This document shows, piece by piece, positions 8,713 to 12,845 of a stretch of DNA of 12,845 nucleotides. Source of the DNA: Acidithiobacillus sp. GTDB lineage: Bacteria; Pseudomonadota; Gammaproteobacteria; Acidithiobacillales; Acidithiobacillaceae. Each line of letters starts with the position of its first letter. The stretch's first letter is position 1. The position numbers were made by a program, and so were the translations under genes. Location of the stretch: assembly GCA_028065135.1 (NCBI GenBank), contig JAPTWR010000160.1:1-12845 (forward strand), given 5' to 3'. The notes under the pieces are model-generated. The model did no database searches, was not told where the DNA came from, and was given only the letters and a program-made list of their open reading frames with translations.

Positions 8713-10154
8713 CGCAACTCCTCGATCAGATGCAACTGACGCGAGCCATGTCCTTCCGGCGTCGGCAATGGATAATCGTCACTAAAACAGGCGTCACAGA
8801 AACCCTGCCCACACCCGCCCACGGCTTCATAAAGCGCCTCCAGACTAATGTAGCCCAGGCTGTCGGCACCAATGATTTTACGCACCTCTTCAATAGTGTG
8901 CTGGGCCGCGATGAGCTGGGAGCGATCCGGGGTATCGATGCCATAATAGCAGGGTCCGGTCGTGGGGGGCGCACTGACCACGAAATGCACCTCACGCGCA
9001 CCGGCAGCCCGCACCAGACTGACAATTTTAGCGCTGGTCGTGCCCCGGACGATGGAATCATCCACCAGGACCACCCGCTTACCACGCAGGATGTTGGGCT
9101 GGGCATTGAGCTTGACCTTCACCCCGAAATCACGACCGCGCTGTGCCGGTTGAATGAAGGTGCGGCCCACATAGTGATTGCGGATCAGACCCAGCTCGAA
9201 GGGCAGACCGGAGGCCTCGGCATAGCCCATGGCCGCCGCAACGCCGGAATCAGGAACGGGCACCACCAGGTCCGCCTCCCGCGGGTGCAGGCGTGCCAGC
9301 GCCTGACCAATGCGTTTGCGCGCTGAATACACGTGAACACCGTCCAGGACGCTATCCGGACGGGCGAAATAGATATATTCAAAGACGCACATGCGCCGAC
9401 CGACGGGCGCAAAGGGCTTGCGGCTCTCGATGCCTTCTTTGGAAATGACGATCAACTCTCCCGGCTCAATGTCGCGGACGAACTCCGCCCCCATCAGGTC
9501 GAGGGCGCAGGTCTCGGAGGCCAGCACAAAGCCCCCGGAATCAATCAGACGCCCCAGCACCAACGGACGAAAGCCCATGGGATCACGCACCCCGATCAGT
9601 CGGCTCTCCGTCAGGCAAACCAGCGAGTAGGCACCGGAAACCTGCTGCAGCGCCGCCGCGAGCCGGGTCCCCGTATCGTCGCCCGGTACCCGCGCCAGCA
9701 GATGGACGACGACCTCGGTGTCCATATCCGTGTGGAATATGGCCCCTTCCCGCTCCAAACGAGTGCGGAGTTCAGCCGCATTGACCAGGTTACCGTTATG
9801 ACCGACGGCAAAGGCGCCATGACGATAATTGATGAATACCGGCTGGGTATTCCGTAGTACCGACCCCCCCGCGGTGGAGTAGCGCACATGACCGATCGCC
9901 TGATCACCGGGCAGCTTGCCAATCTGCTCCAACCCGAAGACATCGGCTACCCGCCCCATACCGCGCTGCACATAAAGCTTGCCCTGATCGCCAGAAACGA
10001 TACCCGCCGACTCCTGCCCCCGGTGCTGCAGAGCATAGAGGCCGAGATAAGTCAGATTGGCAGCTTCCGGATGACCGAATACGCCAATGACCCCGCATTC
10101 ATCATGAAAATGGTCATCATCTACGGCATGCTGCACCACATTGTCATTTTGCAA
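8709..10154 (-). CDS. purF: amidophosphoribosyltransferase, [4Fe-4S] (Bacillus) type
   Basis: PurF transfers the amide nitrogen of glutamine to PRPP, the first committed step of purine synthesis. The 481-residue product has an N-terminal glutamine-hydrolysing domain with nucleophile Cys20 in DECGVIGVFG. The leading 19 residues are therefore probably a propeptide removed on maturation. The phosphoribosyltransferase domain has the PRPP loop VVLVDDSIVRGTT (361-373). Cys256, Cys402, Cys453 and Cys456 match the four iron-sulfur ligands of the B. subtilis enzyme; E. coli PurF has neither propeptide nor cluster. The start is TTG at 10154 with GGAG ten bases upstream, overlapping cvpA by 11 bases. 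The only nearby in-frame alternatives are two GTG codons at 10139 and 10136, both without a Shine-Dalgarno sequence. It also overlaps metZ by 4 bases. Confidence 0.96.
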   Translation of the reverse strand: MQNDNVVQHAVDDDHFHDECGVIGVFGHPEAANLTYLGLYALQHRGQESAGIVSGDQGKLYVQRGMGRVADVFGLEQIGKLPGDQAIGHVRYSTAGGSVLRNTQPVFINYRHGAFAVGHNGNLVNAAELRTRLEREGAIFHTDMDTEVVVHLLARVPGDDTGTRLAAALQQVSGAYSLVCLTESRLIGVRDPMGFRPLVLGRLIDSGGFVLASETCALDLMGAEFVRDIEPGELIVISKEGIESRKPFAPVGRRMCVFEYIYFARPDSVLDGVHVYSARKRIGQALARLHPREADLVVPVPDSGVAAAMGYAEASGLPFELGLIRNHYVGRTFIQPAQRGRDFGVKVKLNAQPNILRGKRVVLVDDSIVRGTTSAKIVSLVRAAGAREVHFVVSAPPTTGPCYYGIDTPDRSQLIAAQHTIEEVRKIIGADSLGYISLEALYEAVGGCGQGFCDACFSDDYPLPTPEGHGSRQLHLIEELR

Positions 10155-10641
10155 TTTTTTGCGACTCCAGATAAGACACGGCAGGTGCCGTCAACGATTG
10201 CGACCAGTGTTTCACCGGCTCCTGTGCCAACCAGGAACTCTCCCACCAAGGAGACTGGGACAAGGCCGAGGATTGCACCAAGGTGACCACAATGGCAATC
10301 AACACCAGCCCCCGCAAGAAACCGAAGAAAGTCCCCAAAAAGCGGTCCGTCGCCCCGAAACCAATGCCATATAATAGCTTACGGACCAAGAAAGCGCACA
10401 GAGTACCAATGATCAGGCAAGCAAAAAAGAGGATAAAAGAAGCTAGCGGCACCCTCCAGCCTGCGGGGATCTGCGACGACAACCGGGGCGCCAGCCAACT
10501 TCCGCCCCAATTCCACGCCACATAAAATCCGCCAACCCATGCTACCAGTGAAAAAAACTCGCGCACCATTCCGCGAAAAAGCCCCCAGATGGCGGAAAGC
10601 ACCACCAGGCCTACGGTAGCGGCATCTACCCAGAACATCAT
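10144..10641 (-). CDS. cvpA: CvpA family inner-membrane protein
   Basis: The 165-residue product (E. coli about 162) is a CvpA-type integral membrane protein with four predicted helices, at about 7-25, 30-48, 65-88 and 104-124. The conserved GLFRGMVREFFSLVAWVGG lies at 20-38, with a second GFLRGL motif at 107-112. E. coli CvpA was first named for a requirement in colicin V production; its general function is poorly understood. It commonly lies just before purF, as here. The ATG at 10641 overlaps the folC stop (ATGA, 4 bases), and a second ATG follows immediately. The Shine-Dalgarno match is weak, so coupling to folC is likely. The SPOR-domain gene that often separates folC from cvpA is absent. 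Confidence 0.93.
   Translation of the reverse strand: MMFWVDAATVGLVVLSAIWGLFRGMVREFFSLVAWVGGFYVAWNWGGSWLAPRLSSQIPAGWRVPLASFILFFACLIIGTLCAFLVRKLLYGIGFGATDRFLGTFFGFLRGLVLIAIVVTLVQSSALSQSPWWESSWLAQEPVKHWSQSLTAPAVSYLESQKIAK
10152..10170 (-). promoter_or_regulatory. ribosome-binding site and TTG start of purF
   Basis: GGAG is followed by ten bases (TCGCAAAAAA) and then TTG at 10154-10152. ATG codons nearby (for example 10147-10145) are out of frame with purF, and the in-frame GTG codons at 10139 and 10136 lie about 25 bases from this Shine-Dalgarno sequence. This decides the start in favour of TTG. The site lies inside the end of cvpA. Confidence 0.65.
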
Positions 10642-11930
10642 GCCGGGTCACTCTGCAGCCACGCCATAGGCAACTGCTTGACGAGGTGAAAAGAACCAAA
10701 GCAGAGCAGAATATCGCCGCCCGCCAGAGTCGTTCTTGCCGCCACCAATGCCTGTTCCATGCCCGCACCTGCGGATAATACTGTTGTCGCATTCATCCCC
10801 TCAAGCACAGCGCCGAGTTGCGTCGCCGCAGCCGCCCGCGGGGTACCGGTAATCTCCAGCACATACCAAGCATCCACCCAGTGCAGCAGGGGCGCAAGCG
10901 TCCCAGCCATATCTTTGTCAGCAAGCATGCCGACAATGGCGTGACAACGCGCGGCACCCTTTCGCGCTGCCAGCAATGCCGCTAGCTGCCGCCCCGCCTG
11001 GGGGTTATGGGCGACATCCACCAGCAAATCAGGACCGTCCTTCCCCCAGGGACGACGCCATTGGCAGCGTCCCGGCAACTCCGGCGCCCGCGTCCATGCG
11101 GAGATGGCCGAAGCGGGCACCGGCAGCTTTGCCTCCAACAAAGACAGCGCCGCTACCGCCAATGCCAGATTGGCCCATTGTGACGGTGCCGCCCACAAGG
11201 GTGCGGGCACCTGTTTTTCTTGCCCGAATCCCGACCATTTCCCGCGCAGAGGATCAATATGGAAATCCCGCCCCAACTGCTGCAGGGGCACGTCAGCGCG
11301 TACCGCCGCTGCCAATACCGAAACGCAGGGGTCTTCCGCATCCCCATAGAGGGCCGGCACCTTACGACGGAAGATACCGGCCTTTTCCCGACCGATGGAT
11401 GCGCGATCGGGCCCCAGCCAGTCCTGATGATCCAGGTCCACGGTGGTTACGATACTACAATCAGGGGTAAAGGCATTGACCGCATCCAGACGTCCCCCCA
11501 AACCGACCTCCAGAATTGCCACATCGACCCCGGTGGCCAACATCATCCGCACCGCGGCGAGGGTCGCAATCTCAAAATAGGTGAGCGGAATCTGGCGTGC
11601 TGTGTCGGCTATTTCTGCAAGTAGTCGGTGCCAGAGGGACTCAGATGCAGGCCGGCCATCCAGCCGCAAACGTTCAGTAAACTGCCAAAGGTGCGGGCTG
11701 GTATAAGCACCAACGCGATAGCCCGCCTGACGATAGAAGGCCTCCAGATAAGCTACCGTGGAGCCCTTGCCATTGGTGCCCCCTACCAAAATCACCGGCA
11801 TGGGCAAACGCACGGGAATATTCAGCGCCGCTAAAGCGGCCAGCATCCGCTCCAGACCCATGACAATTTGCTCGGGTGGCCCGGCGAGCTCAGCGACCCG
11901 ATCACTGAGGGTATCTGGCAAAGACACCAC
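10638..11930 (-). CDS. folC: bifunctional folylpolyglutamate synthase / dihydrofolate synthase
   Basis: FolC adds glutamate to dihydropteroate, giving dihydrofolate, and then extends polyglutamate tails on folates. The 430-residue product has the Mur-ligase-like fold: P-loop VGGTNGKGST (49-58), YTSPHLWQFTER (76-87), LTYFEIATLAA (116-126), metal-site region EVGLGGRLDAVN (141-152), DLDHQDWLG (165-173) with REKAGIF (181-187), and C-terminal DVAHNP (305-310). The start is taken as GTG at 11930; an in-frame TAG lies two codons upstream and a second GTG follows directly. The GLERM segment at 25-29 lies at the usual distance from the start. The Shine-Dalgarno sequence is poor (a G-rich run). It lies 28 bases after accD and overlaps cvpA. 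Confidence 0.95.
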   Translation of the reverse strand: MVSLPDTLSDRVAELAGPPEQIVMGLERMLAALAALNIPVRLPMPVILVGGTNGKGSTVAYLEAFYRQAGYRVGAYTSPHLWQFTERLRLDGRPASESLWHRLLAEIADTARQIPLTYFEIATLAAVRMMLATGVDVAILEVGLGGRLDAVNAFTPDCSIVTTVDLDHQDWLGPDRASIGREKAGIFRRKVPALYGDAEDPCVSVLAAAVRADVPLQQLGRDFHIDPLRGKWSGFGQEKQVPAPLWAAPSQWANLALAVAALSLLEAKLPVPASAISAWTRAPELPGRCQWRRPWGKDGPDLLVDVAHNPQAGRQLAALLAARKGAARCHAIVGMLADKDMAGTLAPLLHWVDAWYVLEITGTPRAAAATQLGAVLEGMNATTVLSAGAGMEQALVAARTTLAGGDILLCFGSFHLVKQLPMAWLQSDPA

Positions 11931-11958
11931 CGGCTACATCCGCCCCCGTATCCGGCGC

Positions 11959-12843
11959 TTAATACGCGCTCTCGGCATGAGTCAGCATCCTCAGCATCTC
12001 GCTCACCACCGTGCGCATCTGGCGACGATCGACAATCTGGTCAATGGCGCCGTGCTCGAGCAAATACTCCGAGCGCTGAAAACCCTCCGGCAGTTTTTCA
12101 CGGATGGTCTGCTCGATCACCCGCGGTCCGGCGAAGCCGATCAGGGCCTTGGGTTCCGCAATCAGGATATCCCCCAAAGTGGCCAGACTGGCAGAAACAC
12201 CGCCCATAGTCGGGTCGGTGAGCACCGAGATGAAAGGAATCCCCGCCTTGGCCAGTCGCTCCACGGCGGCTGAAGTCTTGGCCATCTGCATCAGGGAAAA
12301 AAGTCCTTCCTGCATCCGTGCCCCACCGCTGGCACTGAAGCAGACCAGTGGACAACGTTCCGTCAGCGCCGTCTCCGCCGCCTTGGCAAAGCGGGCGCCC
12401 ACCACCGAGCCCATACTCCCGCCCATAAACTCAAAGGCAAAGGCGGCGACCACCACCGGGCGCCCATTGAGGAGGCCGCGCATCACCACCAGGGCATCTT
12501 TCTCTCCGGACTTGGCTTGGGCTTCCTGCAGTCGATCCTTATAGCGCTTCTGGTCCTTGAAGCGCAGGGGGTCCACCGGGATGTATTCCTTCGCGATCTC
12601 CAGGCGGGGCTCCGCATCGAGGAAAAAATCCAGACGCTGCCGGGCACTGATCCGCTGATGGTGTCCGCAGTGGGGGCAGACGAAAAGGTTCTCCTCCAAC
12701 TCCGTGCGGTAGAGCACCACCTGACAGGTGGGGCACTTGGACCACAAGCCCTCGGGTACGGTACGCTTATTTTCGGTTGCGCTGGGGGTCGCTATGGGCG
12801 CCTTTTTTATTTTGGGCGGCAGCACCCGATCGAACCAACTCAT
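11959..12843 (-). CDS. accD: acetyl-CoA carboxylase carboxyltransferase subunit beta
   Basis: AccD pairs with AccA to move the carboxyl group from carboxybiotin to acetyl-CoA, making malonyl-CoA, the first committed step of fatty-acid synthesis. The 294-residue product (E. coli about 304) has the N-terminal zinc ribbon Cys37-Cys40 and Cys56-Cys59 (CPTC and CPHC). The crotonase-like carboxyltransferase core carries [13 protein letters not shown] (137-149), [11 protein letters not shown] (170-180) and the conserved [20 protein letters not shown] segment. The start is ATG at 12843, two bases from the window edge, giving the standard N terminus [12 protein letters not shown]. The Shine-Dalgarno site and any promoter lie outside the window. 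The accD-folC order is typical of Gammaproteobacteria and Betaproteobacteria. Confidence 0.97.
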   Translation of the reverse strand: MSWFDRVLPPKIKKAPIATPSATENKRTVPEGLWSKCPTCQVVLYRTELEENLFVCPHCGHHQRISARQRLDFFLDAEPRLEIAKEYIPVDPLRFKDQKRYKDRLQEAQAKSGEKDALVVMRGLLNGRPVVVAAFAFEFMGGSMGSVVGARFAKAAETALTERCPLVCFSASGGARMQEGLFSLMQMAKTSAAVERLAKAGIPFISVLTDPTMGGVSASLATLGDILIAEPKALIGFAGPRVIEQTIREKLPEGFQRSEYLLEHGAIDQIVDRRQMRTVVSEMLRMLTHAESAY

Positions 12844-12845
12844 AC

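Noticed and set aside
7459..8739. A 426-codon open frame on the plus strand, opposite metZ.
   Set aside because: It lies almost wholly antisense to the clearly recognisable metZ, its translation resembles no family I know, and it lacks domain-like composition. Long antisense frames are common opposite GC-rich genes.

Overview
The window looks like chromosomal housekeeping DNA of a moderately GC-rich proteobacterium. Twelve protein genes and one tRNA gene all lie on the minus strand and are packed tightly, with no gene-free stretch longer than about 70 bases. The gene orders accD-folC-cvpA-purF-metZ and queA-tgt-yajC-secD-secF are both typical of Gammaproteobacteria and Betaproteobacteria. An Acidithiobacillus-like organism is my best guess from overall protein character, but this is recognition by eye and not a database result.

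In transcription order (high to low coordinates): accD (12843-11959) makes the carboxyltransferase beta subunit of acetyl-CoA carboxylase. folC, cvpA, purF and metZ follow, with overlaps of 4, 11 and 4 bases and a 28-base gap after accD, so they are very probably one operon. It joins fatty-acid synthesis, folate polyglutamylation, the first step of purine synthesis and homocysteine synthesis; folate, purine and methionine synthesis are linked through one-carbon metabolism. After a 63-base gap comes a protein of two CBS domains (7434-6841). A 38-base GC-rich leader then precedes a CNNM/CBS/CorC-HlyC-type membrane protein (6802-5477). queA and tgt (the last queuosine tRNA-modification steps) follow, then yajC, secD and secF (the SecDF-YajC protein-export accessory complex). 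The window ends with a tRNA-Ser(CGA) gene (114-26).

Points beyond routine annotation: PurF has the propeptide and four cysteines of the Bacillus-type [4Fe-4S] enzyme although it sits in a gammaproteobacterial-type operon, and it seems to start at TTG. The SPOR-domain gene (dedD) usually found between folC and cvpA is absent. SecD has a lysine near its essential transmembrane aspartate. The leader of the CNNM/CorC gene can form two mutually exclusive hairpins around its Shine-Dalgarno sequence. queA lacks a visible Shine-Dalgarno sequence. I found no mobile element, CRISPR array, phage gene or clear candidate for a new biological system; this is mostly an ordinary region.
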